Positions 50,356-58,978 of a stretch of 64,000 nt of DNA are shown piece after piece. The stretch's first letter is position 1, and the number at the start of each line of letters is the position of its first letter. A program made the position numbers and the translations under genes. Source of the DNA: CAWBJP01 sp044867425 (GTDB taxonomy: Bacteria; Actinomycetota; Acidimicrobiia; IMCC26256; BP-133); NCBI GenBank assembly GCA_044867425.1, contig JBIOUX010000029.1, forward strand, positions 15,287 through 79,286, in the 5' to 3' direction. Below the pieces are notes generated by a model. The model saw only the letters and a program-made list of their open reading frames with translations, made no database searches and was not told where the DNA came from.

Positions 50356-51891
50356 GTGTCGCTGAACGTGGAGGCCAAGTCGATCGCCCGCAACCCCAGC
50401 CCGGAGGACCTTCAGGCCATGACGGCTGAGATGGCCTCCGCCCGCAAGACCGTCTTCGGCAACTACAACGTCGCCACCAAGGTCGTCTCGCGCTCGGCCG
50501 CCTCCACCTACATCGTGACGGACACACCCGAAAACCACCGGGGCCACCAGACCATCCCCCGGGCCGAGTTCGAACGGGTGGCCAAGATCCAGGACGAGTA
50601 CATCCGGACCCAGGCCATGGTGGCCGTCGACGGCTACATCGGCTCCAACCCCGAGTTCCGCACCGGGGCCCGCCTCGTCATCGAGAAGGCCAACTCCAAC
50701 GTGGCCGGCATGCAGCGCCAGCTCTACTACCAGGGCGGCCAGGTGGACGTGGACCCGTCGACCACGGTCATCTACACCCCCAACCTGACGATGCCCGGCT
50801 TCCCCAACGACCGGCTCATCGCCGTCGACCTCGACAACGGCATCACCCGGGTCTTCAACTCCGACTACTTCGGGGAGTCGAAGAAGGGCGGCCTGCGCAT
50901 GTGGAACCGCATCGTCTTCGACCGGGGCGGCCTGCCCATGCACGCCGGCTGCAAAGTGATCCCGGTGGGCGACGGGGAGAAGGTGGCGCTCATCGTCGGC
51001 CTGTCGGGCACGGGCAAGACGACGACCACCTTCACCCGCCAGAACAACTCCCTCCCCGTCCAGGACGACTTCATCGCCCTGCTGCCGGGCGGGCGGATCT
51101 ACACCACCGAGAACGGCTGCTTCGCCAAGACCTTCGCCCTCGACCCCAAGTTCGAGCCCACCATCCACGGTGCGGTGACGACTCCCGAGGCCTACCTCGA
51201 GAATGTGTCGATGAACGACCAGGGCGAGGTCGACTTCTTCGACATGTCCTACACCCAGAACGGGCGGGCCACCTTCGAGTTCGGGCTCATCCCCCACTAC
51301 GACCCGGAGAAGATGAAGTCGGCCGACTTCCTCCTCATCCTGAACCGCAACGAGAACGTGATCCCGGCCGTGGCCAAGCTCCGGCCCGAGCAGGCCGCCG
51401 CCTACTTCATGCTGGGCGAGACCACCGGGACCAGCGCCGGCGGCAAGGACGAGGAGGGCAAGTTCCTCCGCATCCCGGGCACCAACCCGTTCTTCCCCCT
51501 CCCCCACGACTACCAGGGCAACCGCCTCCTCGAGCTGCTCACCAGCCACCCCCTCGAGGTGTTCCTTCTCAACACCGGTCGGGTGGGCGGAGGGGACGCC
51601 GAGGAGCGCTCCAAGAAGGTGAAGATCCCCCACTCCTCGGCCGTGGTGAAGGCCATCGCCGAGGGCACCATCTCCTGGGAGACCGACCCGGACTTCGGCT
51701 ACGAGGTGGCCACCAGCGTGCCCGACTTCCCCGAGGAGGACGCCGACCTGCTCCAGCCCCGGAAGCTCTACGAGTCCCAGGGCCGGGCGGATGAGTACCG
51801 GCACTGGGTGGAGCGGATGCGCTCGGAGCGCCGCGACTTCATGGCCAAGTTCCCCGAGACCGACCCGGGGATCGTCTCCGCCGTCTCCTAG
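50356..51891 (+). CDS. pckA: Phosphoenolpyruvate carboxykinase (ATP)
   Basis: A 511-aa enzyme from GTG 50356 with AAGGAG 8 nt upstream. The P-loop is GLSGTGKTTTTF; NNSLPVQDDF and MDQ-like kinase-2 regions and RNENVIPAVAKL are typical of the ATP-dependent class. It converts oxaloacetate to PEP in gluconeogenesis. Many actinobacteria use the unrelated GTP form, so the ATP type is a lineage marker here. Confidence 0.92.
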   Translation: MSLNVEAKSIARNPSPEDLQAMTAEMASARKTVFGNYNVATKVVSRSAASTYIVTDTPENHRGHQTIPRAEFERVAKIQDEYIRTQAMVAVDGYIGSNPEFRTGARLVIEKANSNVAGMQRQLYYQGGQVDVDPSTTVIYTPNLTMPGFPNDRLIAVDLDNGITRVFNSDYFGESKKGGLRMWNRIVFDRGGLPMHAGCKVIPVGDGEKVALIVGLSGTGKTTTTFTRQNNSLPVQDDFIALLPGGRIYTTENGCFAKTFALDPKFEPTIHGAVTTPEAYLENVSMNDQGEVDFFDMSYTQNGRATFEFGLIPHYDPEKMKSADFLLILNRNENVIPAVAKLRPEQAAAYFMLGETTGTSAGGKDEEGKFLRIPGTNPFFPLPHDYQGNRLLELLTSHPLEVFLLNTGRVGGGDAEERSKKVKIPHSSAVVKAIAEGTISWETDPDFGYEVATSVPDFPEEDADLLQPRKLYESQGRADEYRHWVERMRSERRDFMAKFPETDPGIVSAVS

Positions 51892-51913
51892 CCCCAAGCC
51901 TCTCCTCGCGAGC

Positions 51914-51934
51914 GTTGCGGCGTTCCTCCGCAAC
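51914..51934 (+). terminator. Hairpin after pckA
   Basis: GTTGCGG (51914-51920) pairs with CCGCAAC (51928-51934) around 7 nt, starting 23 nt after the pckA stop and before the convergent channel gene. It is a modest stem without a U-tract. Confidence 0.4.
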
Positions 51935-52040
51935 ACCTGTCGTTGCTCAAGAACGCGGAATCCGGAGGGCGCCGTGGCCAGCCGCCCCCCCGCCCCCTTC
52001 AATGCGTCTTTTTGTTTCGGCCGGTGCCGCCGGCGCCCAC

Positions 52041-53030
52041 TCAGCGGGGTCTGGCCACCGCGCCCAGGGCTTGGAGCTGGGATTCCGTGCCGATGGCGAT
52101 GAGGATCTGACCGGCGCGGAGCAGGGTCTCCGGCGGCGGGTTGGTGGTGAACGTGCCGTCGCCGGCCCGCATGGCCAGGATGAGGGCGCCGGTCTGGTCG
52201 CGGATGTGGGTGTCGCGCAGCGACACGCCCGCCAGGGGCGAGCCCTCGGCCACGGCCACCTCCTCGAGGCGGAACTCGAGCGTTCCGTCGTGCATGACGA
52301 CGTCGAGGAACTCGGCGACGTGGGGTTGGAGCACGAAGGCGGCCATGCGCTTGCCCCCGATGCTCTGCGGATTGACCACCCGGTCGGCGCCGGCCTGGAG
52401 GAGCTTGGCCTGGGACTCGTCCACCCGGGCCCGGGCCACGATGAACAGGTCGGGGCGCAGCGACCGGCCCGAGAGGGTGACGAAGAGGTTGTCGGCGTCG
52501 GTGGTGAGCGCCGAGACGAGGACCCGGGCCCGCTCGATGCCCGCCTCCATCAGCACCTTGTCGTCGGTGGCGTCGCCCTGGACGACGGGATGTCCGATGG
52601 TCCGGGCCCGCTCCGGGTCGCGGTCGACAACCACGACGTCCTCCCCGGCCCGGGCCACATACTGCGTGATGGCCCGCCCGACGCGGCCCCAACCACAGAC
52701 GATGACGTGGTTCCCCATCCGACCGATCTGACGCTCCATCTTCCGCCTCCCGAGCAGTTCCGTGAGCTCGCCTTCGATCACGGCCTGGATGACGAGCGTG
52801 AGGTTGTATAGGGCCGTCCCGACGCCGGTGAGGATGAGCACGATGGTGAAGACCTGGCCGACGTCGGAGAGGGGCTGCACCTCCCGGAAGCCGACCGTGG
52901 TCACGGTGGTGACGGTCTGGTAGACGGCGTCGAGGAGTGAGAATCCCAGCACCACGTAACCGGCCGTCCCCGCCACCAGCACGCCGGCGAGGATCAGCAG
53001 CCCCAGCCGCAGCCGCCGCCATGGGTCCAT
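52041..53030 (-). CDS. Potassium channel family protein with TrkA-N/TrkA-C (RCK) domains
   Basis: A 329-aa protein. Two membrane helices flank the pore with selectivity filter TVTTVGF (KcsA-type TVGYG variant). An RCK domain follows: NHVIVCGWGRVGRAI (nucleotide-binding Rossmann), VVVDRDPERA, GDATDDKVL. The C-terminal TrkA-C part closes it. It resembles MthK-type gated K+ channels. It is next to, but separate from, the phytase gene on the same strand. Confidence 0.9.
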   Translation of the reverse strand: MDPWRRLRLGLLILAGVLVAGTAGYVVLGFSLLDAVYQTVTTVTTVGFREVQPLSDVGQVFTIVLILTGVGTALYNLTLVIQAVIEGELTELLGRRKMERQIGRMGNHVIVCGWGRVGRAITQYVARAGEDVVVVDRDPERARTIGHPVVQGDATDDKVLMEAGIERARVLVSALTTDADNLFVTLSGRSLRPDLFIVARARVDESQAKLLQAGADRVVNPQSIGGKRMAAFVLQPHVAEFLDVVMHDGTLEFRLEEVAVAEGSPLAGVSLRDTHIRDQTGALILAMRAGDGTFTTNPPPETLLRAGQILIAIGTESQLQALGAVARPR

Positions 53031-53046
53031 CAGGACCCGAGACTAC

Positions 53047-54180
53047 TTAGGCCAGGTCGAGGATCTTCTCGAGACGCACGAGCTTGAAGTCCTGGTTGCC
53101 CGTCGTCCCGGGTGCGTCGTTGATGTGGTCCTGGCAGGAGAACACACCTTTGGGGAACAGCGGTCCGAGGTTGGCGGCGACGGCGTCGATGCCGTCGGTC
53201 CGGGAGCACCGGTCGGTGACGTCCCCGGCATCGACCTTGTACTTCTTCACGTACTCCCACGGCTCGTTGCGCCGGTAGACGACGAAGGAGTCGTCACCCT
53301 GCGACGAGGCCAGCAGGTAGCCGTCGCCACCGGGCTGGTGGACGACCGCCAGCCCCTCGACATCGGGGGCCAGATGACCGTTGGGGGCGGCTCCGTCCAC
53401 CAGCTTGCGGTCGGTCGTCGAATCCCCGGGCTCGGCCCCATAGGCCCAGATCCCCACCGCCTCTTCGGCCACGTAGAGGATCTTCTTCTCATCGTCGAAC
53501 ACGCAGCCTTCGGATTCCGAGCCGATCTCCCACGGTCCCCGCACCACGTGGGCGTTGACCTTGCCCCCCTCGTCGACGAGCTCGTACTGGGCCGCCTTTC
53601 CGGACAGGGTGTCGGCGAAGAGGTAGTGCTTGCCCGACACCGGGCTGCGGTACATGCACATCCCCGCCACCGGCATGCCCGGGTTCACGTCGGGGGCCGT
53701 GACGTTGGTCAGCATCCGGGTGGCGGGGTCGATGGTGTAGAAGCGCATGCCGTAGCCGACCACGCCAACCAGGTCGACGGTCTTCCCGGCCAGGGAGAAC
53801 CCGGGCCGTAGGTCGACGTTGCCGGGGCGCGTGGTGGGGTCGATGGCCTGAAGGCGTTTGCCGGCCATGTCGTAGACCTCCAGCGCGCCTTCCTTGTCGG
53901 TGCCGATGACGACCGACTGCGAGGGGTCGCTGGGGTGGACCCAGAAGGCCATGTCGTCGGCGGCGTCGCCCGACGCCCCCACCGGTTCGGTCTCCCCGTC
54001 GGCGGTCACCGAGGCATCCGGCGCCGGGGCCTTGGGGCCGACCACATCGACGTGGCCGTTGATCGCTGTGCGGGGATCGGCCGGGGCGGGGGCGGCCGCC
54101 AGCCCGGCAACCACCAGAAGGCCGCCTACCAGGGCCAGAGCCCGGTGGGGGGAGCGGGGCGACCGGAACGGATGGGACAT
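53047..54180 (-). CDS. Secreted beta-propeller phytase (3-phytase)
   Basis: A 377-aa protein with a signal peptide (LALVGGLLVVAGLAAAPAPA) and a six-bladed propeller recognised by DDMAFWVHPSDPSQSVVIGT, GNVDLRPGF, ESEGCVFDDEKKILYVAEE and PDVEGLAVV, which supply Ca2+ and phosphate ligands. It releases phosphate from phytate outside the cell. GGGAGG precedes the ATG. Confidence 0.9.
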   Translation of the reverse strand: MSHPFRSPRSPHRALALVGGLLVVAGLAAAPAPADPRTAINGHVDVVGPKAPAPDASVTADGETEPVGASGDAADDMAFWVHPSDPSQSVVIGTDKEGALEVYDMAGKRLQAIDPTTRPGNVDLRPGFSLAGKTVDLVGVVGYGMRFYTIDPATRMLTNVTAPDVNPGMPVAGMCMYRSPVSGKHYLFADTLSGKAAQYELVDEGGKVNAHVVRGPWEIGSESEGCVFDDEKKILYVAEEAVGIWAYGAEPGDSTTDRKLVDGAAPNGHLAPDVEGLAVVHQPGGDGYLLASSQGDDSFVVYRRNEPWEYVKKYKVDAGDVTDRCSRTDGIDAVAANLGPLFPKGVFSCQDHINDAPGTTGNQDFKLVRLEKILDLA

Positions 54181-54309
54181 GGGGGCACCTCCCGGGACAC
54201 GCGCCGCTCGATTGTTCTCCGCCGCCGGGAGAAAGTGGTGGATGGGCGCTCTAGCGGAAGTGGTCCATGGGGCGGTCTAGGATGCCCCCACCCAGATCGA
54301 GGAGGCTGC

Positions 54310-54546
54310 ATGTCCGTTTCGGCATACGTGCTGATCCAGACCGAGGTCGGGAAGGCCGCCCAGGTCGCGTCTGAGGTGCGCAAGATCGACGGCGTGAAGT
54401 CCGCCGAGGACGTGACCGGCCCCTACGACGTGATCGTGAGTGCCGAGGCGGAGAGCGTCGACGAGCTCGGCAAGATGGTCGTCTCCCGGGTGCAGCTGGT
54501 GGACGGCATCACCCGCACGCTCACCTGCCCGGTCGTCAACCTCTGA
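54310..54546 (+). CDS. Stand-alone Lrp/AsnC ligand-binding (RAM) domain protein
   Basis: A 78-aa protein from ATG 54310 with GGAGG 4 nt upstream. The whole protein is a RAM domain (SAYVLIQTEVGKAAQVASEV, SAEDVTGPYDVIVSAEAES) with no helix-turn-helix. Such proteins may modulate full-length Lrp regulators or bind amino acids. It is divergent from phytase. Confidence 0.85.
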   Translation: MSVSAYVLIQTEVGKAAQVASEVRKIDGVKSAEDVTGPYDVIVSAEAESVDELGKMVVSRVQLVDGITRTLTCPVVNL

Positions 54547-54574
54547 CGATCCGCCCCGCAGGCGGCCCCAGGAC

Positions 54575-55672
54575 TCACCCCTCCCGGGGCCGGCCCGCCC
54601 GGCGCCGGCGGCGCTCGTGGCGCTCGAGGGCGAGGCCGACCAGCCGGTCGAGCAGAGCCGCGTAGGGCAGCCCCGTCACCTCCCACAGCTTCGGGTACAT
54701 GGAAATGGGCGTGAACCCGGGGATGGTGTTCACCTCGTTGACCAGGAAACCGCGCCCCGGGTCCTCGAGAAAGAAGTCGACCCGGGCCATGGCCTCGCCG
54801 CGGCACGCCTCGAAGGCGGCGACGGCCAGGCGGCGGACCTCGGCGGTGCGGCCCGCGTCCAGATCGGCGGGCGCCCGGAGCTGGGCCCGGTCGTCGAGGT
54901 ACTTGTCCTCGTAGGTGTAGAAGTCGGCCCCGGGGATGATCTCGCCCGGCAGCGACGCCTCCGGGGGCCGGTCGCCGAGCACCGCCACCTCGATCTCCCG
55001 GCCGGCGATGGCCTCCTCCACCAGCACCCACTCGTCGAAGCGCAGGGCGGCGACGACGGCCTCCTCCAGCTCCGGGCGGGTGGTGGCCTTGGACACACCC
55101 ACGGACGAGCCCAGGTTCGATGGCTTCACGAAGCAGGGGTACCCAAGGGTGTCCTCCACCCGGTCGAGCTCCGTCTTGTCGAAGTCCTCGCGGAGAGGTA
55201 CATGGGCCGGCGTGGGCAGCCCGCAGGCCACGAAGGCCCGCTTCATCATCACCTTGTCCATCCCCACCGCCGAGCCGAGCACGCCCGCCCCCACGTAGGG
55301 CAGTCCGGCCAGCTCCAGCAGTCCCTGGACGGTGCCGTCCTCGCCGTAGGGGCCGTGGAGGAGGGGGAACACCACGTCGATCGCCGGCAGCGACGGGGTG
55401 CCGGCATCGAGGCGGACCAGCTCGGTCGACTCCCCCATCCGCACCCGCGGCCCTTCCACAGCAAAGGACTCCGGGCGGTCGCCGGCGTCCAGTGCCGCGC
55501 GCGCCGCTTCGGCCAGGAGCCAGCGGCCCTCCCGGGTGATGCCGACGGGCACGACCTCGTAGCGATCCGGATCGAGGGCGTGGGCGACGGCCACGGCGCT
55601 CACCCGGGACACGTCGTGCTCGGCCGACTGGCCCCCGAACAGGAGCAGCACCCGCAGCCGCGGTTCCGTCAA
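54575..55672 (-). CDS. ddl: D-alanine--D-alanine ligase
   Basis: A 365-aa ATP-grasp enzyme from TTG 55672, overlapping the upstream stop as TTGA with AGGTGA 5-6 nt before. Signatures: LLFGGQSAEHDVSRVSA, LHGPYGEDGTVQGLLE, CFVKPSNLGSSVGVSK and LVNEVNTIPGFTP. It joins two D-Ala for peptidoglycan precursors. It is longer at the C-terminus by a basic RRRR tail. Confidence 0.95.
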   Translation of the reverse strand: MTEPRLRVLLLFGGQSAEHDVSRVSAVAVAHALDPDRYEVVPVGITREGRWLLAEAARAALDAGDRPESFAVEGPRVRMGESTELVRLDAGTPSLPAIDVVFPLLHGPYGEDGTVQGLLELAGLPYVGAGVLGSAVGMDKVMMKRAFVACGLPTPAHVPLREDFDKTELDRVEDTLGYPCFVKPSNLGSSVGVSKATTRPELEEAVVAALRFDEWVLVEEAIAGREIEVAVLGDRPPEASLPGEIIPGADFYTYEDKYLDDRAQLRAPADLDAGRTAEVRRLAVAAFEACRGEAMARVDFFLEDPGRGFLVNEVNTIPGFTPISMYPKLWEVTGLPYAALLDRLVGLALERHERRRRRAGRPREG

Positions 55673-56037
55673 GAGATCACCTGGACAGCACGGAGGGCCA
55701 CGCCCATGAGGAAGAGCCCGGCCAGGCCGAAGAACAGCTCCTGGCGCCCCCGCATCTGGTCCCGGGAGGCGACGACGATGCCGACGGTCACGAAGGCGAC
55801 GAACCCGTAGAAGATGTGGATGCGGGCCACCTGGTAACTCTCGGAGGACTCCAGGATGGCTCCCGTGGTGACCTGGATGACGAGGGCCACCTGGGCCAGG
55901 CCGGTGAGCACCCACACCCAGGGACCCCGGAGGGTCGGGCGCAACCACGCCGTGAGCCCGGACAGGCCGGCGGCGGCGTTGGCCACGATGGCCACCCAGG
56001 AGAATCCCGAGTGGAAGCCGCGGAGCGAGTCGATCAG
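55669..56037 (-). CDS. Small four-helix membrane protein upstream of ddl
   Basis: A membrane protein of about 122 aa if started at CTG 56037, which overlaps the mhuD-like stop as CTGA and gives LIDSLRGFHSGFSWVAIVAN; GTG 55995 would cut into the first helix. Four helices are visible (the last near FFGLAGLFLMGVALRAVQVI). It is translationally coupled to ddl downstream. I recognise only an actinobacterial unknown family. Confidence 0.7.
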   Translation of the reverse strand: MIDSLRGFHSGFSWVAIVANAAAGLSGLTAWLRPTLRGPWVWVLTGLAQVALVIQVTTGAILESSESYQVARIHIFYGFVAFVTVGIVVASRDQMRGRQELFFGLAGLFLMGVALRAVQVIS

Positions 56038-56369
56038 CTCTCTCCGGAGGTGGTGGGGACGGCCGCCTCCTCCTGCTGTATGACCTCGAAGCTGAGCAGC
56101 TCGCTGTGCGTCCCCGCCGGCCCCTGGCCCTCGTGCTGGGCGTGTCCCTGATGGAAAGCGCGGCTGTTCACCCAGGCCATGAAGTCGTCGTTGGAACGCC
56201 AGCGGGTGTAGACGAAGTAGACGTCGCGCCCGTCGTCGGGACGGAGCAGCTCGAAGGACTCGAACCCCGGGGACTTGCCGACCTCCCCGGCCCGGTTGGC
56301 GAACCGGCGCTCGAACTCCGCGCGCCGATCCTCGGGAACGGTGATGGCATTGATCTTGACCACGCTCAA
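56034..56369 (-). CDS. mhuD: Heme-degrading monooxygenase, MhuD-like (ABM fold)
   Basis: A 111-aa protein from TTG 56369 with GGAGG 7 nt upstream. The N-terminus SVVKINAITVPEDRRAEFE matches MhuD, including Asn7 in KINAI; RFANRAGEV holds the Arg, ARG/GFESFELL the core, and AFHQGHAQH the heme-His region. The family cleaves heme to release iron, or degrades it in a dimeric ferredoxin-like fold. The function is inferred by similarity. Confidence 0.82.
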   Translation of the reverse strand: MSVVKINAITVPEDRRAEFERRFANRAGEVGKSPGFESFELLRPDDGRDVYFVYTRWRSNDDFMAWVNSRAFHQGHAQHEGQGPAGTHSELLSFEVIQQEEAAVPTTSGES

Positions 56370-56406
56370 TTTTTTGCCTCCAGGTCCGGCGGGCCCGCCG
56401 GCGATC

Positions 56407-57333
56407 CTATTGCGGACCCGGCTGCCTGCCCTGCTCGACGTCGGGTTCGAGGAAGATCAGGCGGGCTTCGGGTACCGACGCCCGCACCGCGGCCTCGGCC
56501 CGGTCGATGAGGGCGGCGGTGTCGGCCGTCTCGGCGTCGGGGTCGACGGTGATCTTGCCCACCACCAAGAGGTCGTCGGGACCCAGGTGCTCGGTCCGCA
56601 GGTGCACCAGGCGGCGGACACCGTCGGTGCCCTCGATGGAGCCGGTGATGCGCCGCACCTGGTCGGGAGCGGCCGACTCGCCGATGAGGAAGCTCTTCAT
56701 CTCCATGGCCAGGACGATGGCGATGACGCCCAGGAGGCCGCCGATGGCCACGCTGCCCAGGGCGTCGAAGCGGGGGTTCCCGGTGACCTCGGCCAGGCCG
56801 ACCCCGGCCAGGGCGAAGACGAGGCCGCACAGGGCGCCGATGTCCTCCAAGAGGACCACGGGAAGCTCGGGGACCTTGGCGTGGCGGATGAAGCCCCACC
56901 ACGAGAGGTCACCCTTGTAGTGGGCGCTTTCCCGGACGGCGGTCCGCAGGGAGAAGCTCTCCAGCACGATGGCCACGGCCAGGATGCCCACCGCCCAGCC
57001 CACCGACTCCAGCTCGTGGGGGTGGCGGAGCTTCTCCTCGCCTTCGAAGAGGGCGAAGAGGGCGCCGGCGGTGAAGAGCACCACCGCCACCACGAAGCTC
57101 CAGAAGTACCGCTCCCGGCCGAAGCCGAAGGGATGCTGCTCGGTGGCCGGCCGCCGGGCCCGCCGCCCGCCCAGGATCAGCAGGCCCTGGTTGGAGGTGT
57201 CGGCCACCGAGTGGACCGCCTCGGCCAGCATCGACGCCGCCCCGGTGAAGGCGAAGCCCACGAACTTGGCGACGGCGATGCCCAGGTTGGCCAGGAAGGC
57301 GGCGATGATCGCCTTGTGACTGCCCTCGGTCAT
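56407..57333 (-). CDS. Cation diffusion facilitator family transporter
   Basis: A 308-aa protein with six membrane helices and a cytoplasmic domain. The metal sites are visible as AEAVHSVADTSNQGLLILG in helix 2 and a second acidic/His pair in helix 5. The C-terminal domain (RTEHLGPDDLLVVGKITVDP) is the ferredoxin-like CDF tail. It likely exports Zn2+, Fe2+ or Mn2+. Confidence 0.9.
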   Translation of the reverse strand: MTEGSHKAIIAAFLANLGIAVAKFVGFAFTGAASMLAEAVHSVADTSNQGLLILGGRRARRPATEQHPFGFGRERYFWSFVVAVVLFTAGALFALFEGEEKLRHPHELESVGWAVGILAVAIVLESFSLRTAVRESAHYKGDLSWWGFIRHAKVPELPVVLLEDIGALCGLVFALAGVGLAEVTGNPRFDALGSVAIGGLLGVIAIVLAMEMKSFLIGESAAPDQVRRITGSIEGTDGVRRLVHLRTEHLGPDDLLVVGKITVDPDAETADTAALIDRAEAAVRASVPEARLIFLEPDVEQGRQPGPQ

Positions 57334-57432
57334 GGGCGCCGACGATAACCCGCCCCGGCGTGAACCTTGACTGCCCGACCGGCGGGACGGTTAAGTGCTT
57401 GTGGACATTCGCCGCTGGGAAGGGGACGAGCC

Positions 57433-58944
57433 GTGAGCGACACGGTCATCGAGCGGACCGCGGGCACCTACCAGCTGGGCGTCAGCCGCCCGCCGCTGGA
57501 GGTCGCCGACCTGCCCACCCCGGAGGAGGTCTTCGGCGTCCCCCACATCGGCCTCAAGGAGGCCTTGCGCTTCGCCGTCGGCCCCAGCTTCATCGCCCTG
57601 GGGGCAGCCATCGGCAGCGGCGAATGGCTCCTCGGCCCGCTGGCCGTGGGCAAAGGGGGGTTCATCGGGGTGGGCTGGATCATCACCCTGTCCGCCGTCC
57701 TGCAGGTGATCTACAACGTCGAGTGCGCCCGCTACGTGATCGCCACCGGCGAGGTGCCCATCGTCGGCTTCGCCCGCACGCCTCCCGGCCGCCGCTTCTG
57801 GCTGCCCTTCTGCCTCCTGCTCATCTTCTTCGCCTACATCTGGGGCGGCTGGGTGAAGGGCGCCGCCGACGGCCTCTTCGCCCTCACCCACGACCGGGTG
57901 CCCGCCGCCGGGGACAAGACCACGGTCGAGCTCCTGGCCGTCCTGCTCCTGGGCGCCGTCCTCGGGATCACCCTCCTCTTCCGGCGCATCACCCGGGGCC
58001 TGGAACTGGTCAACGGCGGCCTCATCGCCTTCCAGCTCCTCTTCCTCCTGGTGCTCGACCTGGCCATCGTCCCCTGGGACGTGTGGGCGAACGCCATCCG
58101 GGGCTTCCTCACCCCGGCCATGCCCCCCAAGGGCCTGTCGGCCACCGACCTCGGCGCCCTGGCCGGCTTCGCCGCCCTGCTGTCCGGTTTCAACTGGATC
58201 TTCCTCAACCACTACCGGGACAAGGCCTACGGGATGGGCGAGCGCGTCGGCTTCATCGCCGGCCTGCGGGGCGAGCAGAACACGGTCAAGGCCTCGGGGT
58301 TCATCTTCCCCGACGACGAGCGCAACGCCACGTTGTGGAAGCGCTGGAAGCGCTTCCTCTACCTGGACATGTGGGGGATCTTCCTGTCGGGGGCGATGAT
58401 CGGCATGCTGCTGCCGACCATGCTCATGCGCCATCTGGTCCTGACGTCGGGCCAGGTGCCGGACAAGGCGACCATCACCACCTTCGCCGCCAACATCCTG
58501 GGCAACCAGTACGGGCGGGGTCTCTTCTACCTGACGCTGTTCGTGGGGTTCCTCATCCTCTTCGACACCCAGCTCGGCATCTTCGAGTCGCTGGTGCGCA
58601 ACACCACCGACGCCGTCAACATCAGCCCGAAGATCCAGGAGCTGACGGGCGGCGACCTGCGCCGCTTCTACTTCCCATTCATGGTGGCCCTGCTGGTGAC
58701 CATCGGGATCGTCCTCCACTCCTTCCAGCCCACCGAGCTGATCAGCATCTCGGCCAACATGTCGAACTTCGGGGCGCTCATCTTCCCCTTCGTCTTCATC
58801 TACCTGAACCGCCGGCTGCCCAAGGCGGCCAGGCCGACGAAGCTGGCCTACGTCGGGCTCATGGCCAACGTCGTCTTCTTCGGGTTCTTCTTCTTCAACT
58901 TCCTGGCCGAGAAGATCGGCGGCTCACCGCTGGTGACCTTCTGA
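57433..58944 (+). CDS. Nramp-like divalent metal transporter with altered first helix motif
   Basis: A 503-aa protein from GTG 57433 with AAGGGGA about 7 nt upstream and about eleven membrane helices. Its first helix reads AVGPSFIALGAAIGSGEWLL, where classical Nramp has a DPGN motif that binds the metal, so the ion specificity may differ. Other segments (LQVIYNVECARYVIATGE, FDTQLGIFESLVRN) support the Nramp/LeuT-like fold. It is divergent from the CDF gene, so import/export pairing is possible. Confidence 0.75.
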   Translation: MSDTVIERTAGTYQLGVSRPPLEVADLPTPEEVFGVPHIGLKEALRFAVGPSFIALGAAIGSGEWLLGPLAVGKGGFIGVGWIITLSAVLQVIYNVECARYVIATGEVPIVGFARTPPGRRFWLPFCLLLIFFAYIWGGWVKGAADGLFALTHDRVPAAGDKTTVELLAVLLLGAVLGITLLFRRITRGLELVNGGLIAFQLLFLLVLDLAIVPWDVWANAIRGFLTPAMPPKGLSATDLGALAGFAALLSGFNWIFLNHYRDKAYGMGERVGFIAGLRGEQNTVKASGFIFPDDERNATLWKRWKRFLYLDMWGIFLSGAMIGMLLPTMLMRHLVLTSGQVPDKATITTFAANILGNQYGRGLFYLTLFVGFLILFDTQLGIFESLVRNTTDAVNISPKIQELTGGDLRRFYFPFMVALLVTIGIVLHSFQPTELISISANMSNFGALIFPFVFIYLNRRLPKAARPTKLAYVGLMANVVFFGFFFFNFLAEKIGGSPLVTF

Positions 58945-58978
58945 GCGACAACCGACTCGCGGCCTAGCCTGGGCGTCC

